DNA of 47,325 nucleotides from an uncultured Bacteroidia bacterium (GCA_902780455.1 CACZFO010000007.1:1-47325), one strand, 5' to 3'; positions 16,922 to 27,372 are shown, counted from the first letter of the stretch. Numbers and translations: made by a program. The notes: generated from the letters alone by a model not told the origin.

Positions 16922-16929
16922 TATATTTG
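16922..16929 (+). promoter_or_regulatory. -7 promoter element before the lipoprotein gene
   Basis: TATATTTG is a perfect -7 match 28 nt before the ATG at 16957. No good -33 box was found within the 3' end of the CapA-like gene. Confidence 0.45.
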
Positions 16930-16956
16930 TATAGCATATTCAAACATCAAACTTCA

Positions 16957-17730
16957 ATGAAAACTTTAAAGACTATATTCCTTGCATCATGTCTGATCGT
17001 TTCCTCAGCGATTGTTTCCGGCTGCAGGAATTCAGGAGGAACCCAGACCAAGGAAGAGGCTCCGCAAGCACAAGTTCCCGACAGCTATTCAATTCCACAG
17101 GAACTGCAGTATGCGGAACCTGAAACGTATCAGGTAGAAGACCAGACCTATCCTCTTTACCTGATTGACAAGTTCTACCCTATAGGTTGGAGCAAGGACG
17201 GAAAGCTCGCCTACATGGAAGAACCGGCAGATGAAGCCGTTGGAGCTTATTTCTTCCAATTCCATATCCTGGACCTGAATACCGGAAAAGATGTCTTCTC
17301 CTGGAAGCCTGAAGAGGACCCGGAAGAAGGCAGCCTCAGCCAGATGTTCCAGGACAACAAGGAACTCTTTGAAACTGAACTCAAGAAAAACGGCATCATT
17401 CCTTGCCAGTTCAAACTGGATGGCGTTGATGTTCCTTACATCGCCGAGGGGGCAAAAGTCTGGATGGACAAGACATCAGAAGAAAGCAATTTCCTCGGTT
17501 TGGACGTCATCAAGGAAGTAAAGATCAGCTGCGGCACCGGAGATGCCGGCAAAGTAATCTATGAAGATGTCAATAACGAGGAATACAACACCACCCTCGA
17601 CCAGGAAATTGCCGGAACCCTGAAGTGTCCGTTCCAAGACATGGCCGCCGTGATGGTAAAATATGTACAAAGAGGATATGAGGGTCCGCCTCACGTATAT
17701 CACTTCTACTTTGTAAAGGCAGGAAAGTAA
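16957..17730 (+). CDS. Lipoprotein of unknown function
   Basis: The 257-residue product begins MKTLKTIFLASCLIVSSAIV and has the lipobox VSGC. A start 30 nt upstream (16927) is in frame but would bury the signal peptide. The mature part is acidic and contains no motif I recognise; the frequent Trp, Tyr and Pro suggest a compact beta-rich domain. It is joined to the following GH3 gene by TAATG, where stop and start share one base, so the two are translationally coupled and may act together at the envelope. Confidence 0.75.
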   Translation: MKTLKTIFLASCLIVSSAIVSGCRNSGGTQTKEEAPQAQVPDSYSIPQELQYAEPETYQVEDQTYPLYLIDKFYPIGWSKDGKLAYMEEPADEAVGAYFFQFHILDLNTGKDVFSWKPEEDPEEGSLSQMFQDNKELFETELKKNGIIPCQFKLDGVDVPYIAEGAKVWMDKTSEESNFLGLDVIKEVKISCGTGDAGKVIYEDVNNEEYNTTLDQEIAGTLKCPFQDMAAVMVKYVQRGYEGPPHVYHFYFVKAGK

Positions 17731-19028
17731 TGACCTTCAGGCAAACAGCATTCAAGATACTGGCAGTACTGCTCATCTGTGCGGCCGGTTGTCGCAACAC
17801 CGGGCAGGAAACCGCACCTGAACCCAAACCGATCAACCAGGACTCCCTCAGGCACGCCTTGCAGGTAGATTCTCTGATGAGCTGCCTTACCGTCAAGGAA
17901 AAAGTGGCCCAGCTGTTCATCGTCGAGATGAGCAAGTTTCCCGACAAGGTAACCCGGGCCATGCAGGACACGCTGGTAAAATCCTACGGCATAGGAAGCG
18001 TCATCCTCATGAAAGGTCCTGTGGCCCAGTTTATCCAGAGGGTCAACCAGATGCAGGATCTTGCCAGGATTCCCCTGCTGGTAGCCATGGATGCTGAATG
18101 GGGAGCGGCCATGCGTTTCCCCGAGTACTGCCCTTATCCCAGACAAGCCCTATTGGGAAGGATGGAGGATTGTGCAGACCTGATGTACCAGATGGGCAGG
18201 AATGTAGGCCGCGAGCTCAAGGACCTCAACATACTCATCAACCTGGCACCGGTGGCCGATGTCAACCCTGATCCCTACAACAAGGCCGAAGGGCAGAGGG
18301 CATTTGGAGGAGATCCGAGCCTGGTGGCTGAATATGCCTCAGCCTACATGAGAGGAATGCAGGACGAGGGCATCTATGCCTGCGGAAAGCATTATCCAGG
18401 AATCGGAAACTCGTATGTAGATTCCCACTATGCCCTTCCCGTAATCAGGCACAGCAGGGAGCATCTTGACACCGTAGACCTTTATCCATACGAAAGACTC
18501 TTCAAGGACGGAATGGAAATGGTGATGATAGGACACTTCTGCATCCCAAGCATAGATTCATCCGGAGTTCCCATGTCCATATCCAAAAAATGCATAGAAG
18601 GAGTTCTCAAGAAAGACCAGGGATTCAAGGGAGTCGTGATTACCGACGCCCTCCCGATGAAAGGCATCGCCAGGGGCAAGACCGCCCTCAAGGCCAACAT
18701 TTCGGTTTACCGTGGCGGAGCAGACATGATCCTCATGCCTTCAGACGTGATAAAGACCATCAATGCGATAGCCGATTCTGTATCAACCGGAGTCTTTCCT
18801 ATGCAAGAACTGGATGCCAAGGTCCGAAAGGTACTCCAACTCAAAGCCCGCGCCGGATATTTTGACAAGGGCTTCAGTGCCCAGGTTACAGACCTGGACA
18901 AGAAAATCGGAGAAGCACTGACCAGGGACACCGCCCTGATACGGAAGATGGAAAGGGCCATGGAAGCCTCCTCCAAGCCAAAGATCCGGGCCTGGGGCAG
19001 AGACCGTACCCTGCTTTTAGACAAATAG
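17730..19028 (+). CDS. GH3 glycoside hydrolase lipoprotein (NagZ-like), copy 1
   Basis: The 432-residue protein has the lipobox AAGC (Cys21), so it is a membrane-anchored periplasmic or surface enzyme. It is a family GH3 beta-N-acetylhexosaminidase-type barrel: the KH.PG.G....DSH loop provides the Asp231-His233 dyad, and Asp306 in VVITDALPM is the expected nucleophile. The usual PGHG is PGIG here. NagZ-type enzymes release GlcNAc from muropeptides, but substrate is not proven. Only 15 nt separate it from its paralogue, which shares long blocks such as DEGIYACGKHYPG. Confidence 0.88.
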   Translation: MTFRQTAFKILAVLLICAAGCRNTGQETAPEPKPINQDSLRHALQVDSLMSCLTVKEKVAQLFIVEMSKFPDKVTRAMQDTLVKSYGIGSVILMKGPVAQFIQRVNQMQDLARIPLLVAMDAEWGAAMRFPEYCPYPRQALLGRMEDCADLMYQMGRNVGRELKDLNILINLAPVADVNPDPYNKAEGQRAFGGDPSLVAEYASAYMRGMQDEGIYACGKHYPGIGNSYVDSHYALPVIRHSREHLDTVDLYPYERLFKDGMEMVMIGHFCIPSIDSSGVPMSISKKCIEGVLKKDQGFKGVVITDALPMKGIARGKTALKANISVYRGGADMILMPSDVIKTINAIADSVSTGVFPMQELDAKVRKVLQLKARAGYFDKGFSAQVTDLDKKIGEALTRDTALIRKMERAMEASSKPKIRAWGRDRTLLLDK

Positions 19029-19043
19029 CTGCAAACATGTAAT

Positions 19044-20324
19044 ATGAAAAGACGCATATCAGTTTTATTCCTGGCGATAACAGCCTTGGCCACAATCTTT
19101 CCGGCAGAGTCCTATTCTTCTGACAAGGATTCTCTCAGACACAAGTCTCAGGTTGAAGAAGTCCTGGGCAAGATGTCTGTCAGACAGAAAGTGGCTCAGC
19201 TGTTTGTAATATCCATCAGCCGCAATCCTTCTGACAAGACTAAAGAGAAGCAGAATGCCCTTATAAGGGATTACGGAGTAGGAAACCTCATACTGATGAG
19301 AGGTCCGGTAAAACAGTTCATGCAGAGGGTGGATGAACTCCAGTCCCTTGCAAACGTCCCCCTTCTTATTGCCACTGATGCCGAGTGGGGAGCTGCCATG
19401 AGGTTCGCCGAGTATCTGCCGTATCCAAGACAGGCCCAGCTGGGAAGGATTGAGAAAGGTGCAGAAAGACTGCTGTACAAGATGGGGCGCAATGTGGGAA
19501 AGGAACTCAAAGACCTCAACATCTACGTCAATTACGCTCCGGTTGCTGATATTGCTGACGTTGCCGGATCCTTGTCCCAACGTTCCTTCGGTTCTGACTA
19601 CAAGCAGATAGCCTCTCTTGCAACCGCATATATGAAGGGCATGCAGGACGAAGGGATATACGCCTGCGGAAAACACTATCCTGGACACGGCGGGTCTACC
19701 GTTGACGCACACCTTGAGATGCCGGTTTTGGATAAAACACGCGCCCACATGGATTCTGTAGACCTGTATCCTTATTACAAAATGTTTGAAAACGGGCTGG
19801 AGATGGTAATGATCGGACACTATTCCATAAAGTCCGTTGACCCAAGCGGAGTGCCAATGTCCATTTCTCCTATTTTGATGAACCAGGTCCTCAGGCGCGA
19901 CCAGGGATTCAAGGGCGTAGTCATTACAGACGCCATTGCCATGAAGGCCCTTACCAATAAGAACAGAGGTCCTGTTGAAGCCACCGTGGCCGTCTACAAA
20001 GCCGGAGCTGACATGATTCTCATGACAGAAGAACCGGCAAAATGCATAGAAGCCATAACCAAGGCAGTGGAAAGCGGGGAGTTTTCCATGGAAGACCTCG
20101 ATAACAGAGTGAGGAAAGTCCTCATGCTCAAGGCACGGGCAGGATTTCTTGAAGAAGGTTACAGTCCTAAGGTCAAGAACCTTGACAGGAAGATAGCGTC
20201 AGCCCGCAGAAGAGACTATCGCCTGATAAAAAAGATGCAGAGAAAGATGCTGAAGTCTTCAAAGCCTTTCCTTGAACCTGTTGGAGATGACAGGACCCTG
20301 CTTCTTGACAAGGCTGGAAAATAG
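19044..20324 (+). CDS. GH3 glycoside hydrolase (NagZ-like), copy 2
   Basis: This 426-residue paralogue of the preceding gene has a signal peptide but no lipobox, so it is probably soluble in the periplasm. The catalytic loop is canonical, KHYPGHGGSTVDAH, with Asp221 and His223, and the nucleophile is Asp296 in VVITDAIAM. Both copies share TDAEWGAAMRF-type and VMIGH.....D.SGVPMSIS blocks, which points to a tandem duplication followed by different targeting. It ends the rightward unit with a strong terminator. Confidence 0.88.
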   Translation: MKRRISVLFLAITALATIFPAESYSSDKDSLRHKSQVEEVLGKMSVRQKVAQLFVISISRNPSDKTKEKQNALIRDYGVGNLILMRGPVKQFMQRVDELQSLANVPLLIATDAEWGAAMRFAEYLPYPRQAQLGRIEKGAERLLYKMGRNVGKELKDLNIYVNYAPVADIADVAGSLSQRSFGSDYKQIASLATAYMKGMQDEGIYACGKHYPGHGGSTVDAHLEMPVLDKTRAHMDSVDLYPYYKMFENGLEMVMIGHYSIKSVDPSGVPMSISPILMNQVLRRDQGFKGVVITDAIAMKALTNKNRGPVEATVAVYKAGADMILMTEEPAKCIEAITKAVESGEFSMEDLDNRVRKVLMLKARAGFLEEGYSPKVKNLDRKIASARRRDYRLIKKMQRKMLKSSKPFLEPVGDDRTLLLDKAGK

Positions 20325-20330
20325 AAAAGA

Positions 20331-20356
20331 GCCCGGAACTTCCGGGCCCTTTTTTT
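20331..20356. terminator. Bidirectional rho-independent terminator
   Basis: GCCCGGA (20331-20337) pairs with TCCGGGC (20341-20347), followed rightward by CC and seven Ts. A-rich sequence on the left flank lets it work for the convergent lipoprotein gene too. Confidence 0.9.
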
Positions 20357-20377
20357 ATTTCAAAGAGAGGTTCTGGA

Positions 20378-20815
20378 TTATTCTGTAACGTCCTCTACTG
20401 CTTCAGCAGCTTCCTCAACAGCTTCAACTGCCTCGTCTGCCTTTTTTTCAGTGTCTGAGAAAATTCCTCCCAAAGCGTCAACCAGACCCTGGCCCATTTC
20501 CTCGAGTTTCTTCTCATACTCTCCGCTGAGACTGGACATGGCTGCATCAAACTTATCCTTCAGGTCGGCATTCTTTGCATAGAAGTCTTCAAACTGCTTT
20601 GATACTTTTTCCATATCCTCGCCGATCTTCTTTGCCTTGGAAAGCTCGAAATTGCCAAAAGCCTCCTGAATATCCTTTGTTGCCTGGAACTGATAGTCCA
20701 TCAGAGCCTTTGCGTCCTTTTCAGGATCGCCTGAAGGTTTGATACTTGCTCCTGAGCATGAAACCAGGAACAGCCCTGCAGCAATAACGGCTGCCAAATA
20801 CATTAATTTTTTCAT
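20378..20815 (-). CDS. Small helical lipoprotein of unknown function
   Basis: The 145-residue product has a short signal peptide with lipobox LVSC (Cys20). The mature part is almost all charged and helical, and ends in a run of EAVE/EAAEAVE repeats that forms a very acidic tail. No domain is recognised. Similar small acidic lipoproteins are common in Bacteroidota and have no known role. Convergent with the GH3 genes and separated from the S10-type operon upstream by that operon's terminator. Confidence 0.8.
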   Translation of the reverse strand: MKKLMYLAAVIAAGLFLVSCSGASIKPSGDPEKDAKALMDYQFQATKDIQEAFGNFELSKAKKIGEDMEKVSKQFEDFYAKNADLKDKFDAAMSSLSGEYEKKLEEMGQGLVDALGGIFSDTEKKADEAVEAVEEAAEAVEDVTE

Positions 20816-20925
20816 GGTAATAAGGTTTTATTGGTTAGTAAAAATATTCTCAGCACCTCTTATGAAGTTTAGGCATCTGCAATATAGCCATTTTTTCCCG
20901 GCTACAACATAATCGTAACAAAAAA

Positions 20926-20951
20926 ATGGGGCCGACATAAGTCAGCCCCAT
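20926..20951 (-). terminator. Terminator directly after rpsC
   Basis: On the minus strand ATGGGGCTGAC pairs with GTCGGCCCCAT (11 pairs, one U-G) around a TTAT loop, followed by T7. It lies 25 nt after the rpsC stop codon and shows that the ribosomal operon ends here. Confidence 0.92.
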
Positions 20952-20976
20952 TCATCTTCAGCGTTTGCAACCAGGA

Positions 20977-21726
20977 TTAGTTCTGCTGGTTTCTTGGCCT
21001 GCGGCCACCCCTTGAACCACCTCTTCTGCGGTCTGGACGTCCGCTTTCTGAGCGTGCCCTGTCATTTGCATTTACGCCTGCGTTAGGAGTAAGGTCTCTC
21101 TTTCCGTAAACCTCACCGTTGCAAACCCATACCTTGATACCGAGAACACCTACCTTGGTATTTGCCTCAGCAAGAGCATAGTCAATGTTTGCACGGAAGG
21201 TGTGCAGAGGAGTCCTACCCTCCTTTATCATCTCGTTACGTGCCATTTCAGCACCACCGAGACGTCCGCTGATCTGAACCTTGATACCCTCGGCACCGGC
21301 TCTCATTGCAGAAGCGATGGCCATCTTGATAGCCCTTCTGTATGATACACGGCCTTCGATCTGGCGAGCAAGGCTGTTGGCAATGATGTTGGCGTCAACC
21401 TCAGGTCTCTTGACCTCAAAGATATTGATCTGAACATCCTTGTTGGAGATCTTGTTGAGCTCAACCTTCAGCTTGTCAACCTCAGCTCCGCCCTTACCGA
21501 TGATAAGGCCAGGTTTTGCAGTATGGATAGTAACTGTGATAAGCTTAAGTGTCCTCTCGATGACAATCTTAGAGATGTTTGCCTTTGAAAGTCTGGCATT
21601 CAAATACTTGCGAATCTTGTCATCTTCCAGGATCTTAGCAGCGTAATCATTTCCGCCGTACCAGTTGGAATCCCATCCACGGATAATTCCAAGTCTGTTG
21701 CTTATTGGATTGGTTTTCTGTCCCAT
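20977..21726 (-). CDS. rpsC: 30S ribosomal protein S3
   Basis: S3 lines the mRNA entry channel. The 249-residue protein begins [20 protein letters not shown] and has the KH-domain [14 protein letters not shown] near residues 74-87 and a Gly/Arg-rich basic tail ([16 protein letters not shown]). It overlaps nothing and follows rplV by a single base. Unlike in most bacteria, it is the last gene of this operon; rplP, rpmC and rpsQ do not follow. Confidence 0.98.
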   Translation of the reverse strand: MGQKTNPISNRLGIIRGWDSNWYGGNDYAAKILEDDKIRKYLNARLSKANISKIVIERTLKLITVTIHTAKPGLIIGKGGAEVDKLKVELNKISNKDVQINIFEVKRPEVDANIIANSLARQIEGRVSYRRAIKMAIASAMRAGAEGIKVQISGRLGGAEMARNEMIKEGRTPLHTFRANIDYALAEANTKVGVLGIKVWVCNGEVYGKRDLTPNAGVNANDRARSESGRPDRRRGGSRGGRRPRNQQN

Positions 21727-21727
21727 A

Positions 21728-22171
21728 TTACTTTTCCTCCGCCTTTACTGCCGGTTTCTCAGCGGCTTTGTTTTCCTTCTTGTCAAGTATGATGGTAACG
21801 TGGTTAGAACGCTTGCGGATTCTAGCAGCCCTGCCCTGAGGAGCGGTTCTGATTCTCTTGAGCGTGCGTCCTTCGCCGACCATGATGGTCTTAACTATTA
21901 CATTACCGTTATCAAGCTCTTTGCGGTCTGCCTCGTTCTTGCTCTCCCAGTTTGCGATGGCGCTCTTAAGGAGCTTGTAGAGCTTGTTGGAAGCTTCCTT
22001 CTTGGAATACTTGAGTATGTCAAGAGCTTTGTTTACCTCTACCCCTCTGATGGTGTCTGCGCTGTAACGCATTTTCCGCGGAGAAGTAGGAACGTCATTC
22101 AGCTTTGCTACAGCTGTCTGCTTCTTTATGGCTTTCTGGCGCTCGGCCATTTCTCTTTTTCTTTTTCCCAT
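21728..22171 (-). CDS. rplV: 50S ribosomal protein L22
   Basis: L22 lines the peptide exit tunnel. The 147-residue protein has a basic N-terminal extension ([18 protein letters not shown]), the core [14 protein letters not shown], and the [16 protein letters not shown] loop that reaches into the tunnel. The C-terminal tail is Lys/Glu/Ala-rich. It lies between rpsS (33 nt) and rpsC (1 nt). Confidence 0.97.
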   Translation of the reverse strand: MGKRKREMAERQKAIKKQTAVAKLNDVPTSPRKMRYSADTIRGVEVNKALDILKYSKKEASNKLYKLLKSAIANWESKNEADRKELDNGNVIVKTIMVGEGRTLKRIRTAPQGRAARIRKRSNHVTIILDKKENKAAEKPAVKAEEK

Positions 22172-22204
22172 TTCTGTAAATCTTTAATCGTTAACTCTTA
22201 AAGC

Positions 22205-22480
22205 CTATTTGTTCTCCTTGCGGTTTCCAGAGTGGCCTTTGAATGTACGGGTAGGAGCAAACTCGCCGAGTTTGTGACCTACCATATTCTCGGTTACGTA
22301 AACGGGAATAAACTTGTTTCCGTTGTGTACGGCTACGGTGTGGCCTACGAAGTCTGGGGAAATAACGCTTGCCCTAGACCAAGTCTTCACAACGTCCTTC
22401 TTGCCTGATTCATTCATGGCAAGAATCCTCTTTTCCAGAGATGCCTCGATATACGGGCCTTTTTTAATTGAACGACTCAT
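22205..22480 (-). CDS. rpsS: 30S ribosomal protein S19
   Basis: The 91-residue protein begins [20 protein letters not shown] and contains the conserved [22 protein letters not shown] and [14 protein letters not shown] blocks. It binds 16S rRNA in the small-subunit head with S13. Standard length and position after rplB. Confidence 0.98.
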   Translation of the reverse strand: MSRSIKKGPYIEASLEKRILAMNESGKKDVVKTWSRASVISPDFVGHTVAVHNGNKFIPVYVTENMVGHKLGEFAPTRTFKGHSGNRKENK

Positions 22481-22498
22481 AATCTTAAATTTATTCCG

Positions 22499-23323
22499 TT
22501 ACTTCTTTCTTCTTTCAATGATGAATTTCTTGGAAGTCTTCTTAGGGTTCCTAGTCTTGTAACCCTTTGCTGGAAGACCCTTCCTGCTTCTAGGATGACC
22601 TCCTGAGGCACGTCCTTCACCACCACCCATAGGATGGTCAACTGGGTTCATGACAACGCCTCTGTTGCGTGGCCTGATGCCAAGCCAACGCTTACGGCCA
22701 GCCTTTCCGTGTGATTCAAGATTATGGTCCGGATTGGAAACGATACCAACGGTTGCGCGGCAGGTAGTCAGAACCATCCTGGTCTCGCCTGAAGGCAATT
22801 TGAGGACAGCGTGACGGCCTTCCCTGGCAACAAGCTGAGCATAGCATCCGGCGCTGCGTGCCATTGCGGCACCCTGACCAGGGATGAGCTCGATGTTGTG
22901 GATATTGGTTCCGAGCGGAATCTCTGCAAGAGGGAGAGTGTTACCTACTTCAGGAGCAACTCCGCTGCCGGAAGCAATTACCTGTCCGACCTGGATGCCC
23001 TTTGGAGCAATGATGTAACGCTTTTCTCCGTCCTGATATACTACAAGTGCTATTCTTGCACTGCGGTTAGGATCGTATTCTATTGTCTTTACGGTGGCTG
23101 TGTACTCGTCCTTGTTCCTGAGGAAGTCAATGATACGGTACATCTTCTTGTGGCCGCCGCCAATGTAGCGCATGGTCATGTGACCTTCGTTGTTACGTCC
23201 GCCGCTGCTCTTGCGAGGAGCCAGGAGGCTCTTCTCTGGAACAGTGCAGGTAATATCGTCGAATGCGCTTATTACTTTATTTCTCTGACCGGGTGTTACC
23301 GGTTTGAATTTACGTACTCCCAT
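22499..23323 (-). CDS. rplB: 50S ribosomal protein L2
   Basis: L2 is needed for peptidyl-transferase centre assembly. The 274-residue protein starts [18 protein letters not shown] and contains [18 protein letters not shown], the RSAGCYAQL block and the C-terminal [15 protein letters not shown] with the conserved His near residue 231. Only 2 nt separate it from rplW. Confidence 0.98.
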   Translation of the reverse strand: MGVRKFKPVTPGQRNKVISAFDDITCTVPEKSLLAPRKSSGGRNNEGHMTMRYIGGGHKKMYRIIDFLRNKDEYTATVKTIEYDPNRSARIALVVYQDGEKRYIIAPKGIQVGQVIASGSGVAPEVGNTLPLAEIPLGTNIHNIELIPGQGAAMARSAGCYAQLVAREGRHAVLKLPSGETRMVLTTCRATVGIVSNPDHNLESHGKAGRKRWLGIRPRNRGVVMNPVDHPMGGGEGRASGGHPRSRKGLPAKGYKTRNPKKTSKKFIIERRKK

Positions 23324-23325
23324 CT

Positions 23326-23616
23326 CTAAATGTTGCTATAGAAATCAATCTTGTCTTCTCCGGCAAGGGTTACGTAAGCCTTCTTGAACCTGTTGGTTCT
23401 GCCCTTGAGCAGACCAGCCTTGGTGTAGCGGCTCTTTGCCTTACCATTATAACTAACTGTATTAACGTCCTTTACGGTAACGTTATACATCTCCTCTACA
23501 GCCTTGCGGATTTCCAGTTTGTTTGCGCTGTAGTCTACGATGAAACCGTAGCGGCTTCTCTTGTCGCCCTCGGCTGTCATCTTCTCTGTTACTATCGGCT
23601 TTATCAAAATTCCCAT
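23326..23616 (-). CDS. rplW: 50S ribosomal protein L23
   Basis: L23 sits at the exit of the peptide tunnel and docks trigger factor and SRP. I used the ATG at 23616, giving 96 residues starting [13 protein letters not shown], the usual start; the frame also has an in-frame TTG three codons earlier. The core [19 protein letters not shown] and the basic [13 protein letters not shown] end are present. Confidence 0.97.
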   Translation of the reverse strand: MGILIKPIVTEKMTAEGDKRSRYGFIVDYSANKLEIRKAVEEMYNVTVKDVNTVSYNGKAKSRYTKAGLLKGRTNRFKKAYVTLAGEDKIDFYSNI

Positions 23617-23628
23617 AATTCTCAAGTT

Positions 23629-24258
23629 TTAACGTTTGTACTCTACTTTAAGAGAATTCTGGGCGCCGTCCACGAACACAACTGAATATGCACGCATGAT
23701 GTCATATGTGTTGAGGTTGTTAGGAGTAGCAACCTTTACGTTCTCCAGATTACGAGAAGACAAACTGATGTTCTCATTTCTCTCAGGAACTACGAAAAGA
23801 ACCATACGGTCATTGACCTTGATGTTCTTGATGATGTTTACAAACTCCTTGGTCTTAGGAGCATCCATTGTGAATGGCTCTACAACTGCAATAGCTGATT
23901 CCTTAGCCTTGTATGAGAGGGCTGAGAAACGTGCAAGCTGCTTAACCTTCTTGTTGAGCTTGAAATCATAAAGTCTTGGACGAGGACCGTGAGCCCTGCC
24001 GCCACCAACGTAGATGTTGGACTTGATGGAGCCGTGACGTGCACCGCCGCTGCCCTTCTGCCTGATGATCTTCTTGGTTGAGTAAGCTACTTCACTTCTG
24101 TCCTTGGTCTTGCTGGTTCCCTGTCTATGGGCTGCAAGATACTGCTTAACGTCCAGATAGATAGCATGGTCGTTAGGCTCTATTCCGAATACTGCGTCAT
24201 CCAGAACGGCCTTCTTGCCGGTATCAGTTCCGTCTATTTTCAATACTGCAATTTCCAT
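23629..24258 (-). CDS. rplD: 50S ribosomal protein L4
   Basis: The 209-residue protein has the L4 core with an extended loop (RGSTKTKDRSEV-like segment at about 48-60, KQKGSGGARHGS) that reaches the exit tunnel. In E. coli L4 represses its own S10 operon by binding the leader; whether that applies to the structured leader before rplC here is an open question. Follows rplC by 3 nt. Confidence 0.97.
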   Translation of the reverse strand: MEIAVLKIDGTDTGKKAVLDDAVFGIEPNDHAIYLDVKQYLAAHRQGTSKTKDRSEVAYSTKKIIRQKGSGGARHGSIKSNIYVGGGRAHGPRPRLYDFKLNKKVKQLARFSALSYKAKESAIAVVEPFTMDAPKTKEFVNIIKNIKVNDRMVLFVVPERNENISLSSRNLENVKVATPNNLNTYDIMRAYSVVFVDGAQNSLKVEYKR

Positions 24259-24261
24259 AAA

Positions 24262-24888
24262 CTATTCCTCCACGATTACGTATGAACCGGCTGCTCCCGG
24301 TATGGAACCCTTAACTAACAAAAGATTGCTTTCAGGGATGACCTTGATAACCTTAAGATTCAGAATCTTAACGCGATCACCACCCATTCTTCCGGCAAGT
24401 CTCTTACCTTTGAATACTCTTGAAGGCCAAGATGATGCACCCATTGAACCAGGAGCACGAAGCCTGTCGTCCTGACCGTGGGTCTGACCACCTACGCCGC
24501 CGAAACCATGACGCTTCACAACGCCCTGGAATCCTTTACCCTTAGAAATTCCGGTAACGTCAACCCAAGTGTCTTCGTTCTTGAAAACGTCTGCGACACT
24601 GAGAGAGTCGCCCAGCTTGAGCTCGCCGTCAAAGTCATTCTTGAACTCTACGAGCTTACGCTTAGGTGTGGTATTTGCCTTTTTGAAATGTCCCATCAGA
24701 GACGCGCTGGTGTGTTTCTCTTTCTGTTCGTCATAGGCAAGTTGTACAGCGGCATAACCATCTTTTTCTTCTGTACGAATCTGCGTAACAACACACGGAC
24801 CAGCCTCAATTACGGTGCAAGGGATGTTCTTGCCATCAGCACCGAATACGGAAGTCATTCCGATTTTTTTGCCGATTAATCCAGGCAT
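24262..24888 (-). CDS. rplC: 50S ribosomal protein L3
   Basis: The 208-residue protein begins [20 protein letters not shown] and has the conserved [20 protein letters not shown] and [19 protein letters not shown] segments. It is the first gene of this operon; rpsJ (S10), which normally precedes it, is absent, and a promoter and a 125-nt leader lie directly upstream. Confidence 0.98.
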   Translation of the reverse strand: MPGLIGKKIGMTSVFGADGKNIPCTVIEAGPCVVTQIRTEEKDGYAAVQLAYDEQKEKHTSASLMGHFKKANTTPKRKLVEFKNDFDGELKLGDSLSVADVFKNEDTWVDVTGISKGKGFQGVVKRHGFGGVGGQTHGQDDRLRAPGSMGASSWPSRVFKGKRLAGRMGGDRVKILNLKVIKVIPESNLLLVKGSIPGAAGSYVIVEE

Positions 24889-25012
24889 TTTACTATTTGT
24901 GTTTTAATTAAACATCAGCTGCATAGCCATTTGCGGAGGCATTGCATTGTCCTCGGAAGCGAGGCGAAGAGGCAATGCGCGCACCTGGGTACAGCTCCCT
25001 GCATTTTTTGCG
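24889..25012 (-). ncRNA. Structured 5' leader of the rplC operon
   Basis: The leader of about 125 nt can form GCATTGC/GCAATGC (24939-24945 with 24972-24978) around an inner CCTCG/CGAGG hairpin (24951-24955 with 24960-24964, tetraloop), and an outer GCACC/GGTGC pair. It contains no open reading frame of note. It may be an autogenous ribosomal-protein leader, possibly for L4; I cannot match it to a known family. Confidence 0.4.
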
Positions 25013-25018
25013 GGGGTG

Positions 25019-25048
25019 CAAAGATATAAACATTTTTTGAACAAGCAA
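25019..25048 (-). promoter_or_regulatory. Promoter of the rplC-rpsC operon
   Basis: On the minus strand TTG (25048-25046) is followed after 19 nt by TATCTTTG (25026-25019), the same -7 octamer as the rplM promoter. It lies between the SIMPL-gene terminator and the leader. Confidence 0.75.
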
Positions 25049-25076
25049 CTTTTTCTTAGCGAAATGTGCATATAAA

Positions 25077-25108
25077 ACAAGCGCCCCCGTCAATCGGAAG
25101 GCGCTTGT
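25077..25108 (-). terminator. Terminator of the SIMPL-domain gene
   Basis: ACAAGCGCC (25077-25085) pairs with GGCGCTTGT (25100-25108); on the minus strand TTTAT follows. It lies 23 nt after the stop at 25131 and separates this gene from the ribosomal promoter. Confidence 0.85.
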
Positions 25109-25130
25109 AAACGAAAAATCGCGGAGGACC

Positions 25131-25838
25131 TTATTTCAGATAATAGGTAACGGTTGTTACTACCCTTACCTTCTTGATGTAGTCTGTGGTCTCGTCCAGG
25201 TCATCGATTGAGAACTGGCCCTGGGAAGCAGTCTTGATCTTGCCCAGGCTGCTGCCACAGTTGTCTGCGAATTTCTGTGCGGCTTCCCTTGCATTGGCGG
25301 TGGCTTCCTTGATCATGTCAGGCTTCAGCTCGTTCAGGCCGGAGAAATCGTAAGATGCATAATCGCTTATGATGATGCCCTGCTTGAGCATCTCCGTAGT
25401 GGTGGTCTTTACCAGATTCCTGATGGCGTCTACCTTGTCGGTAGAGATGGTCATGGATTGGGTGATCTGCCACTTGTAGTCAGGACGGTTGTTGGAATAC
25501 CTGTACTGGTCTTCAAGATTGCTTACAGAAGGGGATGCCTCAAAGATTTCATCCTCGGTTATACCGGCTCTCTTGATAAAGTCCTTTACGGTCTGGGCGT
25601 TGGCATCTACAGCAGAATACAGAGAAGACAGGTCGTTTCCCTGGCGTCCGAAAGAAACCCTCCAGATTGCCTTGTCTGCCGGAACCTGGCGTTCTGAAAG
25701 ACCTTTAACAGAAACCACGTTGTCCATGGACTTGAACTTTACGATACCGCTCCTCAGGCAAAGACCCAGAGCCAGGAGTCCTACGGCAATAAGACCAGCC
25801 GCCAGAACCTTGTTTCCTTTTTTCTGATTTTCAGTCAT
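25131..25838 (-). CDS. SIMPL-domain (DUF541) membrane-anchored protein
   Basis: The 235-residue protein has a cytoplasmic Lys-rich start, one N-terminal membrane helix (about residues 12-30), then a SIMPL/DUF541 domain with VSVKGLSERQVPADKAIW at its start and a helical swap region NAREAAQKFADNCGSSLGKI. The family forms large periplasmic or surface assemblies in some bacteria and is of unclear function. Single-gene unit with its own terminator. Confidence 0.88.
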   Translation of the reverse strand: MTENQKKGNKVLAAGLIAVGLLALGLCLRSGIVKFKSMDNVVSVKGLSERQVPADKAIWRVSFGRQGNDLSSLYSAVDANAQTVKDFIKRAGITEDEIFEASPSVSNLEDQYRYSNNRPDYKWQITQSMTISTDKVDAIRNLVKTTTTEMLKQGIIISDYASYDFSGLNELKPDMIKEATANAREAAQKFADNCGSSLGKIKTASQGQFSIDDLDETTDYIKKVRVVTTVTYYLK

Positions 25839-25940
25839 AGCTTAAAAGTATTAAGTTAAATAATTACACATTTTCATCCAAAGATAATCAATCTTTCAAA
25901 ACACACACCTTGAAATATACAAAAAGAATGCAGTTTTTGC

Positions 25941-25999
25941 TAAATTTGCGGCGGTTTGTGGATTTTTTTGTTCGTCCACTTATCGCGATAATTTGTAAT
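25941..25999 (+). promoter_or_regulatory. eno upstream region: -7 boxes and ATCGCGAT palindrome
   Basis: TAAATTTG (25941-25948) is a perfect -7 box without a clear -33. Closer to the gene, TTATCGCGATAATTTGTAA (25980-25998) nearly repeats the block before the CapA-like gene at almost the same distance from the start codon (palindrome 41 versus 42 nt upstream). Confidence 0.4.
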
Positions 26000-26010
26000 A
26001 AACCATTTAA

Positions 26011-27330
<1,320 letters not shown>

Positions 27331-27372
27331 GTATCTTCTTCAGCGATGCCATCCCATGTGGATGACTTGATT

